A stretch of DNA of 64,000 bases. Source: Rouxiella aceris. Lineage in GTDB: Bacteria; Pseudomonadota; Gammaproteobacteria; Enterobacterales; Enterobacteriaceae. The DNA lies in assembly GCF_012933545.1 (NCBI RefSeq), contig NZ_JAADJU010000001.1, positions 434,001-498,000 on the forward strand, given 5' to 3'. The notes under the pieces are model-generated. The model worked only from the letters and a program-made list of their open reading frames with translations, had not been told where the DNA came from and did no database searches. Below, in pieces: positions 24,338 to 34,188 of this stretch. The first letter of the stretch is position 1; the number at the start of each line of letters is the position of its first letter. Position numbers and translations under genes: made by a program.

Positions 24338-25102
24338 TCATGCTTTTGGCGCAGACATTCTGGTCATCTGCGTCATCATGAAATCTGGCGCGACGCGGCT
24401 CATGACCCCAAGCACACGCGCCAGGCCCGGACGAATTTCAGTATGGCCTGCCTCAATTCCCTGAATGGCTTTTTTTACCAACGTCTCCACAGGCATGCCT
24501 TTCTGGCCTCGCATCTCTTTTTCAAACTCACCGCGGAACAGTGGCGTTTCGGTGCCTGGCGGTAATAGCTCCACAACTTTGACCGTGGTGTTTTTCAACT
24601 GTGTGCGCAAACATCGGCTATAGGCATGTAGACCCGCTTTGGCCGCGCTGTAGATCGGTGAAATGGTAAAAGGAATAAATGCCAGGCCGGAGGAGACATT
24701 GACAATCAACGCTTCAGGCTGCTTGCGCAAATGTGGCAGAAAATGTTGATTCAGCAAAATTGGTCCGTTCAAACCAATTGTGATTTCGCTGAGCAGATCG
24801 TCGGTATTACACACCTGGTTCAGATCGATATTGCGCATGATGCCTGCATTATTCACCAACACGTCCAACTGGGGAAATGTTGCGCTGACCTCACGAAAAA
24901 GCGTTGCGATCTGGGCGGGATCGCTTACATCACTTTGATAAACATGCAGCTCCGGCATCTGCTGACGCGCTTTTGCAAGCCGGATAGGATCGCGCCCGGT
25001 GATCAGTACGGTATTACCCATTTTTAGTAGTTGCTTTGCCAGTTCCAGTCCAATGCCGCTGCTGCCGCCGGTAATAAGAATGGTTTTGCCTTGTAGTTTC
25101 AT
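24338..25102 (-). CDS. SDR-family oxidoreductase (DltE-like)
   Basis: A 254-residue short-chain dehydrogenase, ATG preceded by GGAGAC. TGGSSGIG at 11-18, GRDP after strand 2, NNAG at 84-87 and catalytic Ser138/Tyr151/Lys155 (SPIYSAAKAGLHAY) are present. The EVSATFPQLDVLVNNAGIM and LLPPGTETPLF blocks resemble DltE-type SDRs. First gene of a two-gene operon with the hydrolase, divergent from a TetR regulator across about 260 bases that contain a perfect palindrome. Confidence 0.85.
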   Translation of the reverse strand: MKLQGKTILITGGSSGIGLELAKQLLKMGNTVLITGRDPIRLAKARQQMPELHVYQSDVSDPAQIATLFREVSATFPQLDVLVNNAGIMRNIDLNQVCNTDDLLSEITIGLNGPILLNQHFLPHLRKQPEALIVNVSSGLAFIPFTISPIYSAAKAGLHAYSRCLRTQLKNTTVKVVELLPPGTETPLFRGEFEKEMRGQKGMPVETLVKKAIQGIEAGHTEIRPGLARVLGVMSRVAPDFMMTQMTRMSAPKA

Positions 25103-25264
25103 GATTGTCTCCAGCGAGATTAGGGCTCTGCTTTAAAAACGGGATTTAAATGGATGACCCAGGTAACCAACTCGAGCAGCACGAGGATCAGGCTGAAAAT
25201 TCGAGGCAAAGACATGGGCAGGTTCCAGGCGATACGCATCAAGGTGCAGAATCAATGTACACAC

Positions 25265-25282
25265 TGACAACATATGTTGTCA
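25265..25282. promoter_or_regulatory. Perfect 18-bp palindrome, candidate TetR operator
   Basis: TGACAACATATGTTGTCA is perfectly symmetric and sits between the divergent SDR operon and tetR gene, about 85 bases before the regulator's GTG start and beside its promoters. TetR proteins typically bind such palindromes to repress themselves and the divergent operon; binding by this regulator is inference. Confidence 0.65.
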
Positions 25283-25286
25283 ATGC

Positions 25287-25347
25287 ATACATTGTTATAA
25301 TCCGTGCTTTGTTGCCCGAATACATTGCTATAATCTGTGCTTTGTTG
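25287..25347 (+). promoter_or_regulatory. Tandemly duplicated promoter-like repeat
   Basis: A 28-bp unit (ATACATTG-TATAAT-GTGCTTTGTTG) occurs at 25287-25314 and again at 25320-25347 with two differences and a 33-bp period. Each unit carries a perfect -10 hexamer TATAAT, so the tetR gene may have two tandem promoters created by a duplication. Confidence 0.5.
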
Positions 25348-25366
25348 TTCCAGGAGACGCACTGCA

Positions 25367-25972
25367 GTGCCAAATATAGAAAAACCAAAGCCTTACCATC
25401 ACGGTGATCTGCGTGCGACGCTGCTTACGGTGGCAGAAGCCATGCTCGAAAGAGTTGGGGCAGAGGCATTATCATTGCGAGAAATCACCCGGGAGATCGG
25501 GGTAAGCAACAATGCGCCTCGGAGGCATTTTCCCAGCAAGCAGTCTTTGCTGGATGCTCTGGCCTTGCAAGGATTCGTGCGCCTGGGAGCGGCGCTGGAC
25601 CAAGCCGCTGCCTGCGATCAGCCAGATTTTTTGCAGCGACTGCTTGCAATCGCCCGCGCCAATATCAGCTTTGCGAGGCAACATCGCGCGCTTTTTCGCC
25701 TTATGTTTGCCACCAAACAGCGGACGGATATATCGCCCGAATTACAGCAGGCGAGTTACAACGCGTTATTAGCTGGGCCGCGTACTATCATCTATGGTCA
25801 AGGCATCGGCGCGGTGGTGCCGGGCGACCCTATCCAGTTGGCCCTGACTGTGTTTGCTGCAGTAGAAGGCCTGATGTCTCTTTCAGTCGATGGAAAGCTT
25901 GGCGGCGTACCCATAGAGGATGTCGCCGAACAGATCATCGGAAACATTATGCAGGGGCTGGCACCTCGCTAA
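25367..25972 (+). CDS. TetR/AcrR-family regulator (WHG domain)
   Basis: A 201-residue regulator. The GTG at 25367 has AGGAGA ten bases upstream and is a better start than the ATG at 25337. The HTH covers about residues 15-60 (LREITREIGVSNNAPRRHFPSK) and the C-terminal part resembles the TetR WHG ligand domain (RLMFATKQRTDISPEL). It is divergent from the SDR-hydrolase operon and probably represses it via the palindrome at 25265. Confidence 0.85.
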   Translation: MPNIEKPKPYHHGDLRATLLTVAEAMLERVGAEALSLREITREIGVSNNAPRRHFPSKQSLLDALALQGFVRLGAALDQAAACDQPDFLQRLLAIARANISFARQHRALFRLMFATKQRTDISPELQQASYNALLAGPRTIIYGQGIGAVVPGDPIQLALTVFAAVEGLMSLSVDGKLGGVPIEDVAEQIIGNIMQGLAPR

Positions 25973-26144
25973 CGGGCAACAGAACGGGTACATCTCAGGA
26001 TCCGGCACTAGCCTGTGCGTCAGGCAAGGCCGAAACCGGCCCGTCCCTGACCTGACATAATCAAGCGGCATATCTGAGCGGATTAAATAGGATGCGGGCC
26101 GTGAGCACTAAGGCTGGCGGGGTTGACAGCCGTCCTAAGGTGCC

Positions 26145-26840
26145 TTATTTCCCGTTTCCTGAGTCGCTCCTTTGCCGTTCATCCAATGCTGTTCCGCCAA
26201 ATCCATGCGCGACAGCTCTTTGCCTCTGTTGCACAAACAACTCGCCGTCGCTGTCCTCGGCAATACCCAGAACTGCGCGCTGGTAGGCATCACCAAGTGC
26301 CAGTGCCACCACCTCTGCGGCAAGGGGTTGCGCCGTCGTGGCAAGTACGCCGCCAGCCTCGAGCAGCCTCGCTATCCTCTGGCGAATGACATACATCCCC
26401 GACTGGTCAAAGACGTGAGCGAGCCCCGGAAAACGCCAACCTTCGGCAACAACCAGACGATACAGCGCCAGCCAGTCCGGCTCGATCAATGCCGACGTGA
26501 AGCCCTGTAACTCATCAGACAATCGGGTTGCGGCAGGTTGATCATCGCCGCCGCAAGGCGCGTTCTCCAGGCTGTGTCGAATTGATTCGCACATTCTGGT
26601 GACCAGCCCCTCGAACAACGCTTCCTTGCTTGGGAAGTGCCGATACAGTGTCATTTTTGCAATCCCCCCCTCGGATGCGACCCGGTCCAGGGTCGTCCCC
26701 CCCAACCCATCTCTGAGCAGAATAGGGCGAGCAGCGTCCAGGATCGACGCACGTTTCTCGGCCATTCTCAGCCGACGTGGATCATCGTCGCGCCACTTTC
26801 TGGCGTCCGCCGGATCACTCGATACGATTTTGTCTTGCAT
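26145..26840 (-). CDS. TetR/AcrR-family regulator
   Basis: A 231-residue TetR protein with AAGGGGG upstream. The HTH lies at about residues 28-72 (TTLDRVASEGGIAKMTLYRHFPSKEALF) and is followed by the variable helical ligand domain with a C-terminal segment like the AefR/TetR_C group (FVQQRQRAVAHGFGG). It is divergent from the DoxX-like gene across about 190 bases containing an inverted repeat at 26855, so it likely controls the two membrane-protein genes and itself. GC-rich. Confidence 0.85.
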   Translation of the reverse strand: MQDKIVSSDPADARKWRDDDPRRLRMAEKRASILDAARPILLRDGLGGTTLDRVASEGGIAKMTLYRHFPSKEALFEGLVTRMCESIRHSLENAPCGGDDQPAATRLSDELQGFTSALIEPDWLALYRLVVAEGWRFPGLAHVFDQSGMYVIRQRIARLLEAGGVLATTAQPLAAEVVALALGDAYQRAVLGIAEDSDGELFVQQRQRAVAHGFGGTALDERQRSDSGNGK

Positions 26841-26854
26841 TAATCCCCCTTATT

Positions 26855-26872
26855 CGATACGTTATCGTATCG
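26855..26872. promoter_or_regulatory. Inverted repeat, candidate TetR operator
   Basis: CGATAC-GTTATC-GTATCG, a 6-6-6 inverted repeat 15 bases upstream of the TetR start at 26840 and within the shared promoter region with the DoxX-like gene. Confidence 0.55.
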
Positions 26873-27028
26873 CATAAAACCAGCAGAGGCACGCGCAGCG
26901 CCATCCTGCTGAATGCGTAGAGCCGAAAACGGTCGCATCGAAGGCGATCGTTTCTTCAAAGGGCAGGACTAACGCGGCCTGCACCCGGAACTTTGGCAGA
27001 GGCACGTCACCACCACAGGAGCAATGTC

Positions 27029-27355
27029 ATGAGCATCGGCGAAATCATCAATGCAATAGCGGCCTTGGCATTCGCCAGCGCTGGCATTGCCAATCTTGTC
27101 AACGTAGGTAACGTTGAAGCGGACTTCCAGCGTTGGGGCTATCCCAAGGGGTCGCGCCTGTTGACCGCGGGTCTGGAGCTCGTGGGCGCGGCTTGTCTGT
27201 TGATCCCCTCTGTGCAATGCATCGCACTCGGTGGTTTAGTACTGTTGATCCTGGCTGCGATCGTGACTCTTCTGAAAGAGCGTGAGCGCCTCACACACAT
27301 CATACCGGCTATCGGCTTTCTCGGCTTGCTCCTGGCGGATGCCGCACTCTATTAA
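27029..27355 (+). CDS. DoxX-like family membrane protein
   Basis: A 108-residue protein; the ATG at 27029 has GGAG upstream. Four hydrophobic segments and the pattern [35 protein letters not shown] and [13 protein letters not shown] end fit the DoxX-like (DoxX_2) group. The function is unknown; relatives are often controlled by TetR or MarR regulators. A DUF4267 gene follows in the same direction. Confidence 0.75.
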   Translation: MSIGEIINAIAALAFASAGIANLVNVGNVEADFQRWGYPKGSRLLTAGLELVGAACLLIPSVQCIALGGLVLLILAAIVTLLKERERLTHIIPAIGFLGLLLADAALY

Positions 27356-27434
27356 TTCGACTTCTTGACAAGATAACCACCGCCATCGCGGTATTCAACG
27401 CCGACTCTTCCACCATTTTTTGAAGGAAACAATC

Positions 27435-27848
27435 ATGCGCAACACCAATCAACTCCCCTGGATTTCGCCCTACACGATTCTGTCGCTGCTTATCGGATTG
27501 ACGATCATTTTTCTCGGTGCCAACTTCATCCTCCATCCGCATGCAGGCGCCGCTGGCTATGGTTTGTCGGTAACCAGCACGGATGCCGACGCCTTCTTGC
27601 TTGCCAAAGGCGTGCGCGACATCGCCTCGGGCGTCGTCACACTCTGCCTGGTTGCCTTTGCCTCGAAGCGAGCGGTGGCGCTGTTCTTGCTGAGCATGAC
27701 GATCGTCCCCATTGGCGACGCAATCATCGTAGCAACGACCGGCGGCGCACCTGCCTACGCGGTGCCGATGCATGTCATCACGGCACTGGTGATGCTGGTT
27801 CTGTCGCTGCTGATGCTTCGCAGCTCACCATTCACGCCCGCTGGCTAG
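27435..27848 (+). CDS. DUF4267-like small membrane protein
   Basis: A 137-residue polytopic protein; the ATG at 27435 has AAGGA upstream. Four hydrophobic segments are visible, with GYGLSVTSTDADAFLLAKGV and RDIASGVVTLCL typical of DUF4267 members. Likely co-transcribed with the DoxX-like gene under the divergent TetR regulator. The biochemical function is unknown. Confidence 0.75.
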   Translation: MRNTNQLPWISPYTILSLLIGLTIIFLGANFILHPHAGAAGYGLSVTSTDADAFLLAKGVRDIASGVVTLCLVAFASKRAVALFLLSMTIVPIGDAIIVATTGGAPAYAVPMHVITALVMLVLSLLMLRSSPFTPAG

Positions 27849-28263
27849 TCGACCTATATACTGTCCGGGCCTTCTCGGCAATGTGACACGCAAATGTTTC
27901 TCCTCTGCGGCTACGGATGCGTTTTGCAAGGGGCCTGGTCATCTCCCCGACATTTTGCCAAGTAGTGGTTCAGCAATGGCTCTGTGACAACACAAAATAA
28001 AGTGTGGGTAAAAAAGATCCCAGCTAAGGACTGCACCCCAAAAGTTGGATACCAGCTTAGTAAGTTGCAGTTTTTTATGGCCAAGCCAAGAAATCCACCC
28101 TTCCCTCACCTCAGTTACGATCAACCAACAAGTATTCACCGCAACCTCTTTTAAACACAGCACAATCCCCCTTAATTTAAAAACACCTTCGTTGTTTGGC
28201 AAATTGCTGCGCTGCCGACAGGGGAATACACTCAGGGAGTCGATTTATAAAAGAGGCCTAAAA
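27849..28263. other. Boundary region upstream of dmlA with an IS-end-like trace
   Basis: About 415 bases with no gene. Base composition changes here from the GC-rich cargo to core-like DNA. CTGCACCCCAAAAGTTGGAT at 28030-28049 resembles the terminal repeat of IS150-type elements, possibly a scar. AAGAGGCC just before 28264 is the ribosome-binding site of dmlA. Confidence 0.4.
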
Positions 28264-29349
28264 ATGTCCGATAAAACGTATAAAATTGCCGTGATCCCCG
28301 GCGACGGTATTGGTAAGGAAGTGATGCCTGAAGGGGTCAAGGTGATGGAGCGCATTGCTGAAAAGCATGGTATCCATCTCGAATGGCAGTGGTTTGATTT
28401 TGCCAGCGCTGAATATTATCTCGAACATGGCAAAATGCTGCCTGATGACTGGTTTGCGACGCTTAAAGGCTTTGATGCCATCTATTTTGGCGCTGTGGGT
28501 TGGCCAGAGGTGGTGCCCGACCATATTTCGCTATGGGGTTCTTTACTACAGTTTAGACGCGAGTTTGACCAGTATGTCAATCTGCGTCCGGTGCGTCTGA
28601 TGCCTGGGGTCAAAGCCCCGCTGGCTGGAAGGGAACCGGGAGATATCGATTTTTATGTGGTGAGAGAAAATACCGAAGGCGAGTATTCCAGCGTCGGCGG
28701 CATTATGTTCCCCAATACTGAGCGGGAAATCGTGATCCAGGAAACGGTAATGACGCGCACTGGCGTCGACCGTATTTTAAAATACGCGTTTGAATTGGCG
28801 CAAAAGCGGCCTAAAAAACATCTGACATCGGCAACCAAATCCAATGGCATTGCTATTACTATGCCCTATTGGGATCAACGCGTAGTCGCAATGGGTCAGC
28901 ATTATCCAAAAGTTAAAGTAGATAAATATCATATTGATATTCTTACCGCGAATTTTGTTCTGCACCCTGATTGGTTCGACGTGGTGGTGGCCAGTAATCT
29001 GTTTGGCGATATTCTTTCCGATCTAGGTCCGGCATGTACCGGCACCATTGGTATTGCCCCTTCAGCGAATATCAATCCTGAAGGCCATTTTCCGAGTCTG
29101 TTTGAACCAGTTCATGGCTCGGCTCCGGATATCGCCGGTAAAGGTATTGCCAACCCGATAGGCCAAATCTGGTGCGGTGCTCTGATGCTGGAACATCTCG
29201 GTTATGCACAAGCCGGTGCCGAAGTCTTAAAGGCTATTGAAAAGGTATTGAGCCAGGGAGCCGAGCACGCACCGTTAACCGGCGATCTTGGTGGCAAAGG
29301 CAATACACGCCAATTGGGTCAGGCGATTGTCGACGCTATTGACAATTAA
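28264..29349 (+). CDS. dmlA: D-malate / tartrate dehydrogenase (decarboxylating)
   Basis: A 361-residue NAD-dependent beta-decarboxylating dehydrogenase, the same length as DmlA/TtuC enzymes. IAVIPGDGIGKEVMPEG at the N-terminus, the substrate loop RREFDQYVNLRPVRL (about 95-110) with its Arg residues, YVVRENTEGEYS, the Lys-bearing DKYHIDI, and NLFGDILSDLGP with metal-binding Asp residues all fit. It oxidises D-malate to pyruvate and CO2 (also tartrate or isopropylmalate). The start after AAGAGGCC discards a 73-codon upstream extension. The usual LysR regulator is not adjacent. A terminator follows. Confidence 0.88.
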   Translation: MSDKTYKIAVIPGDGIGKEVMPEGVKVMERIAEKHGIHLEWQWFDFASAEYYLEHGKMLPDDWFATLKGFDAIYFGAVGWPEVVPDHISLWGSLLQFRREFDQYVNLRPVRLMPGVKAPLAGREPGDIDFYVVRENTEGEYSSVGGIMFPNTEREIVIQETVMTRTGVDRILKYAFELAQKRPKKHLTSATKSNGIAITMPYWDQRVVAMGQHYPKVKVDKYHIDILTANFVLHPDWFDVVVASNLFGDILSDLGPACTGTIGIAPSANINPEGHFPSLFEPVHGSAPDIAGKGIANPIGQIWCGALMLEHLGYAQAGAEVLKAIEKVLSQGAEHAPLTGDLGGKGNTRQLGQAIVDAIDN

Positions 29350-29391
29350 CTGTTGGATATTATGGCTGTTCCCTTATTACGATCCTAAAAA

Positions 29392-29420
29392 GGCCTGAGG
29401 AAAAATATTTCTCTCAGGCC
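29392..29420. terminator. Rho-independent terminator after dmlA
   Basis: GGCCTGAG and CTCAGGCC form a perfect 8-bp stem, preceded by AAAAA and followed by ATAATCTTTAT. Confidence 0.6.
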
Positions 29421-29530
29421 ATAATCTTTATCTGCGCAAGTTATTAAAATTATATTTTAATTTTACTCCCTGCCCTGCTAGAATAAATTCTATTCTTTCC
29501 AAAAACATTTAATAATATTTAGGTATCAAT

Positions 29531-30193
29531 TTGCCCTGGAATAATCTGACCTATTTTGGCGACAGCATGTTGGTATTACCTACCGCTGTCGTTCTTGCCT
29601 TGTTTATTGCCTGGAAAGTCAGTGGCCGTTATACCGCCCTGGCCTGGTTGTTCACTTTGGGTTGCGCCGGTTTTATTGTCAGCTTGTCCAAGCTATTATT
29701 TCTTACCTGGGGTATTGGTAGCGCTGCATTGGATTTTACCGGGTTTAGTGGCCATACCACCATGTCAGCGACATTATGGCCAGTGATGATGTGGTTAATC
29801 GGCGGAGCCTTTTCTCTTGGTAAACGGCGAGTGATGATCGCGATTGGCTTTTTGATCCCGCTCATGGTGGGTATCAGCCGGTTAGCACTGCATGCACATT
29901 CGCCAAGTGAAGTGATTGCCGGCATGCTACTGGGCAGTGGCTGCAGCAGCCTGTTCTTACATTTTAATCGCCATCAGCAGGTCAAAGGCTTAACCATTCC
30001 ACAACTGGCTCTTCTGCTGCTATTGCCCCTTGCTCTGATGAATCACGGACAAAAAGCAACGACACAGCAGCTGCTCGAACACCTGGCGACCAAAATTAGC
30101 GGCCATCAGCCCTGGAGCAGAGAAAAACTGCTGCACCCGGATGACCAACGCCAACAATGGCAAAACCACGCAGAGGTCAACCATACAATTTAA
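29531..30193 (+). CDS. PAP2-family membrane phosphatase
   Basis: A 220-residue protein starting at TTG (AGG six bases upstream). It has several membrane segments and the PAP2 signature: SGHTTMSA near residue 74 and [20 protein letters not shown] near 117 carry the catalytic His residues. It probably dephosphorylates a lipid phosphate, such as undecaprenyl pyrophosphate, fitting its place beside a polysaccharide operon. Its 3' end overlaps the end of the convergent gmd-like gene by 17 bases. Confidence 0.8.
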   Translation: MPWNNLTYFGDSMLVLPTAVVLALFIAWKVSGRYTALAWLFTLGCAGFIVSLSKLLFLTWGIGSAALDFTGFSGHTTMSATLWPVMMWLIGGAFSLGKRRVMIAIGFLIPLMVGISRLALHAHSPSEVIAGMLLGSGCSSLFLHFNRHQQVKGLTIPQLALLLLLPLALMNHGQKATTQQLLEHLATKISGHQPWSREKLLHPDDQRQQWQNHAEVNHTI

Positions 30194-31271
30194 GTCGGGC
30201 TTTTTGTTTGGCGGCGGCGAGATCAGCCTGCACCATTTCAATCACCAGATCCTGCAACGAGGTCTCCGGCACCCAGCCCAGTTTTTGCCGGGCTTTAGTG
30301 GGATCGGCCGCGAGTTTTTCCGTTTCATCATGACGGATAAAACGGGGATCAACACCAACCACCACATCCCCCACTTTTAGCGCTGCGGCGATTGGACTAA
30401 TAATGGCGGCAATCACCCCTCTTTCATATAACCCTTTTCCCTCAAATCTCAGTTTGATACCCAATTCCAGCGCGGCGAAAGTAACAAACTGACGCACAGA
30501 GTATTTTACGCCGGTGGCAATCACAAAATCCTCAGGTTCGACTTGCTGCAACATCATCCACTGCATTTTTGCATAGTCTCGGGCATGCCCCCAGTCGCGC
30601 TGAGCATCCAGATTGCCGAGATACAGACATCTCTCCAGTCCCTGTGTGATATTGGCCAATGCTCGAGTGATCTTCCTGGTAACAAAAGCAGCACTGCGGC
30701 GTGGTGATTCATGGTTAAACAGGATGCCGTTACAGGCATACATACCAAAGGTTTCGCGATAATTTACCGTCGTCCAGTAGTCATAAATTTTGCCGACCGT
30801 ATTGGTGTGACGAGGGGTAAAGTCTGACATTTCGCATGCCTGCATGCCATTGATCAGGCCACAAAGTTCTGAAGGCGAAGCCTGGTAATAGCGGGTTTTT
30901 TGTTCTAATCCCAAACAGCGAATAGCCTCAAGCATATCTAAAGTAGCAATGCCATCTAGGGTGCCTGCATATTCGGCGCTATCTGAAGAGGTAAAAGGGT
31001 GAGTAACTGCGCCTAAATTATAAATTTCGTCAGGACAGATTTCATCCAATAAACGACAAAGGCTGGCGACATCACACCAGTCACCATAGTGAAAAGTGAA
31101 ATCGGGGTTGGTCTCATACCCCTCCTGATAATTCAGATCAGGGTAATCCGTATTTAATAATGGGTAATGACGATTAATACCATGGACAATGTAGCCTTTC
31201 TTTAATAAAAGCTCGGCCAGATAAGAACCGTCTTGCCCAGCGATACTGGTAATAAGTGCAACCTTAGACAT
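30177..31271 (-). CDS. GDP-mannose 4,6-dehydratase homologue lacking catalytic residues
   Basis: A 364-residue homologue of Gmd; the ATG at 31271 (AAAGGATC upstream) gives [20 protein letters not shown]. Long blocks are conserved ([32 protein letters not shown]). The active site is not: the usual AST-SELYG reads ASPSELCG (catalytic Thr to Pro), the usual SPYAVAK reads HTNTVGK (catalytic Tyr to Asn, Lys kept), the first Gly of the cofactor motif is Ser, and RRGE is RRSA. It is the last gene of the polysaccharide operon. It may be inactive, structural or altered in chemistry. No Fcl or Rmd partner is present. Confidence 0.8.
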   Translation of the reverse strand: MSKVALITSIAGQDGSYLAELLLKKGYIVHGINRHYPLLNTDYPDLNYQEGYETNPDFTFHYGDWCDVASLCRLLDEICPDEIYNLGAVTHPFTSSDSAEYAGTLDGIATLDMLEAIRCLGLEQKTRYYQASPSELCGLINGMQACEMSDFTPRHTNTVGKIYDYWTTVNYRETFGMYACNGILFNHESPRRSAAFVTRKITRALANITQGLERCLYLGNLDAQRDWGHARDYAKMQWMMLQQVEPEDFVIATGVKYSVRQFVTFAALELGIKLRFEGKGLYERGVIAAIISPIAAALKVGDVVVGVDPRFIRHDETEKLAADPTKARQKLGWVPETSLQDLVIEMVQADLAAAKQKARLKLYG

Positions 31272-31421
31272 ATAAGATCCTTTGATTACAATTAAAAGAT
31301 GCATCGCGAGTGATGCCAATGAATAAAAGTGAAATATTGATAATGAGCAATTGTAAGTACTAAGTACGCCATGGCACTAACAACCAGAAAGTGCTCACTT
31401 AGCCACTCGGCCAATAACGCC

Positions 31422-32576
31422 TTAATAGATCACTTTTTTACTCTCATTAAATACTTGCCATTTACTATGAATGTATTCTTTCAACTCTAAATGAAAACGT
31501 TCTGCGGAAAACCTCAGCGCATTATTACGACAGTCTTGCGGCAAAATATCAGCGCTGATCACGTCAAAATGATGTACCGCCTGGATCAGTGATGAGACGG
31601 TTTGGTCAAGGAAAAAAACGCCCGTTGGATTTTGTTCGCCAAAAGGTCTGATTGTTTCTAAAACGCCACCTTTGCCAAAGGCAATAACCGGCGTGCCACA
31701 TGCCTGGGCTTCAACCGGAGTAATGCCAAAATCTTCCTCTGCGGCAAAAACAAAGGCTTTTGTCCGCCGCATATGGTCCTGCATCACCTCATCAGGCTGG
31801 TAGCCAAGAATTTCAATATTCTTACCGGCTTTGGCCTTAATTTTCGCCATTTCAGGACCGTCGCCGATAACGATAAGCTTTTTATCCGGCATTTGGCTAA
31901 AGGCTTCAACAATCAGGTCAATGCGCTTGTAGGGAACCATCCGCGAGGCGGTAAAATAAAAATCCTCTTTGTCTTCTTGTAGCTGAAAGCGGTCAACGTC
32001 TACAGGGGGATAAATAACATCAGCTTCCCGGCCATAGACCTTTTTGATACGACGAGCAATAAACTGGGAGTTAGCTATAAAATGATCAACACCATTGGCT
32101 GTGCGGCAGTCCCAGATCCTGATTTTATGTAAAAACCAGCGAGCCAGTTTGCCTTTTAACCCTTTATCCAATCCGGATTCCCTTAAATATTGATGCTGAA
32201 AATCCCAGGCATAACGAATGGGCGAATGAACATAGCTGATATGTAGCTGATCGGGACCGGTTAACACCCCTTTCGCCACTGCATGACTACTGGACAAGAT
32301 AATGTCATGCTTAGTGACATCGAGCTGTTCAATTGCCAAAGGCATCAGCGGTAAATACTGTTGATACTTTCGTTTTGCCCCGGGTAATCGCTGGATAAAT
32401 GACGTCGTTGCTTTTTTATTATTAAATAAACGTCTGGAGTCATCGGAAAGAAAATCCACAACAGAGTAAAGCGTTGAGTCCGGAAATAAATTTATAAACT
32501 CGGCAATGACTTTTTCGGCGCCGGCGAATCCCACTAACCAATCAGCAACAATACCCACATCAATATCGCGTGCCAT
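31422..32576 (-). CDS. Glycosyltransferase family 4 (WbaZ-like)
   Basis: A 384-residue GT-B enzyme with AAAGGAATG upstream. N-terminal GIVADWLVGFAGAEKVIAEF, acceptor-side HISYVHSPIRYAWDF, and the GT4 donor region SRMVPYKRIDLIVEAF with EEDFGITPVEAQACGTPVIAFGKGG (E-x7-E). It resembles WbaZ-type mannosyltransferases that use GDP-mannose, which the neighbouring manB/manC supply. It acts at the cytosolic face of the membrane on the lipid-linked repeat. The exact linkage is unknown. Confidence 0.85.
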   Translation of the reverse strand: MARDIDVGIVADWLVGFAGAEKVIAEFINLFPDSTLYSVVDFLSDDSRRLFNNKKATTSFIQRLPGAKRKYQQYLPLMPLAIEQLDVTKHDIILSSSHAVAKGVLTGPDQLHISYVHSPIRYAWDFQHQYLRESGLDKGLKGKLARWFLHKIRIWDCRTANGVDHFIANSQFIARRIKKVYGREADVIYPPVDVDRFQLQEDKEDFYFTASRMVPYKRIDLIVEAFSQMPDKKLIVIGDGPEMAKIKAKAGKNIEILGYQPDEVMQDHMRRTKAFVFAAEEDFGITPVEAQACGTPVIAFGKGGVLETIRPFGEQNPTGVFFLDQTVSSLIQAVHHFDVISADILPQDCRNNALRFSAERFHLELKEYIHSKWQVFNESKKVIY

Positions 32577-32794
32577 TTTTCATTCCTTTTATAATTAAGC
32601 ATGAGATAACTTTCAATAGCCGAACACCTTATTGGGGACGCAAGAAAGCCATCTCAGCTTATTTTATATTTAAAAGCCCAATAATACCCAAGGGTAAATA
32701 TATAAAGAAAGTGCTATGCCGTAGATGAGTAAAATCAATTCATATTTAACTTATTAATGATATTACTATTCGAGACATGAGAATAAGAAACGCG

Positions 32795-34174
32795 TTATTC
32801 ACTACGCAGAATAAAGAGAATTTTCCTGGTCTGTTCTTCCATCAATGCGACATCAGCACGTGATTCAACATTCAGACGGACAACGGGTTCAGTATTGGAA
32901 CTGCGTAAATTAAATCGCCATTGTTCAAATTCCAGGCTGATACCATCTGTGTAGTCGATGCTCAATGCTTCATCTTGATAGACGGACAATACACGCGCAA
33001 TGGCTTCTTGTGGCTGTTGCAGCTTGCTATTAATCTCACCCGAGGCCGGATAGGCCAGCATGCGATCGTTCACCAGCTGTCTTAGGGATTTGCCCTTGAC
33101 TTGCAGCAGTTCGGATACCAATAACCAGGGGATCATACCGCTATCACAATAGGCAAAGTCACGAAAATAGTGATGGGCACTCATTTCACCACCGTATACG
33201 GCATCCTCCTGGCGCATGCGTTCTTTGATAAACGCATGACCGGTTTTGGACATAATTGGCGTACCGCCAGCCCGCTTGACAATATCAATGGTGTTCCAGC
33301 TCAGGCGAGGATCGTGAATAATTCGCGATCCCGGATTTTTCTCAAGGAAAGCTTCCGCCAATAAACCGACGATATAGTAACCCTCAATAAAATTCCCCGC
33401 GTCATCAAACAGAAAACAGCGATCGAAATCCCCGTCAAAAGCGATACCCATATCAGCGTGATGTTTAATAATCGCATCAGTAGTGTCCTGGCGGCATTCG
33501 GGTAACAGAGGATTAGGTATCCCGTTGGGAAAATGCCCATCAGGTTGATGATGGACCTTGATAAATTCAACAGCAGCTCCGGCCTGTTGGAAACGCTGTT
33601 CAATGGCATCTACCACGTGACCTGCGGCACCATTCCCCGAGTTAAGCACCAGCTTTAACGGTCGAGTGAAATTCTTTAGATCAACGTAGCTCAACAGCTT
33701 ATCAATATAAGCGTCAAGGACGGTAGTTTCCTCATAATAGCCACGCTGCCCTTCTTGCACACTGGCGAATTCATTTGCCTCAGCCAATATCTGGATATCA
33801 CGTAAACCGGTATCACCACTGATCGGTTTTGATTGCTCACGGACCAACTTCATACCATTATAATTCATTGGATTATGGCTGGCAGTTACTTCAATACCGC
33901 CATCCACTTGCAGGTACGAGGTAGCAAAATAAATTTCTTCTGTTCCCGCGACGCCAATATCCAAAACATCAGTACCTGCATCTTGCAAACCCCGGGCCAG
34001 GGCCAGCTTTAATGCTTCACTGGTTAAACGAACATCACCACCCACCACCATTTTTTTCGGCTTTAAATATTCACCATAAGCACGACCAATTCTATAGGCA
34101 ATTTTTTCATCTAATTCGACATCCAACTCACCCCGGATGTCATAAGCTTTAAAGCAAGTCAATTTACCTGACAT
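32795..34174 (-). CDS. manB: Phosphomannomutase
   Basis: A 459-residue phosphohexomutase, close to the usual CpsG/ManB length. It shows the phosphoserine loop [15 protein letters not shown] (about 96-110), metal-binding FDGDFDRCF (about 243-251), the sugar loop [11 protein letters not shown] and the phosphate-binding [11 protein letters not shown] at the C-terminus. It converts mannose-6-phosphate to mannose-1-phosphate for ManC, encoded 14 bases upstream. Supplies GDP-mannose for the polysaccharide. Confidence 0.95.
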   Translation of the reverse strand: MSGKLTCFKAYDIRGELDVELDEKIAYRIGRAYGEYLKPKKMVVGGDVRLTSEALKLALARGLQDAGTDVLDIGVAGTEEIYFATSYLQVDGGIEVTASHNPMNYNGMKLVREQSKPISGDTGLRDIQILAEANEFASVQEGQRGYYEETTVLDAYIDKLLSYVDLKNFTRPLKLVLNSGNGAAGHVVDAIEQRFQQAGAAVEFIKVHHQPDGHFPNGIPNPLLPECRQDTTDAIIKHHADMGIAFDGDFDRCFLFDDAGNFIEGYYIVGLLAEAFLEKNPGSRIIHDPRLSWNTIDIVKRAGGTPIMSKTGHAFIKERMRQEDAVYGGEMSAHHYFRDFAYCDSGMIPWLLVSELLQVKGKSLRQLVNDRMLAYPASGEINSKLQQPQEAIARVLSVYQDEALSIDYTDGISLEFEQWRFNLRSSNTEPVVRLNVESRADVALMEEQTRKILFILRSE

Positions 34175-34188
34175 AATTCATCCCCAAC

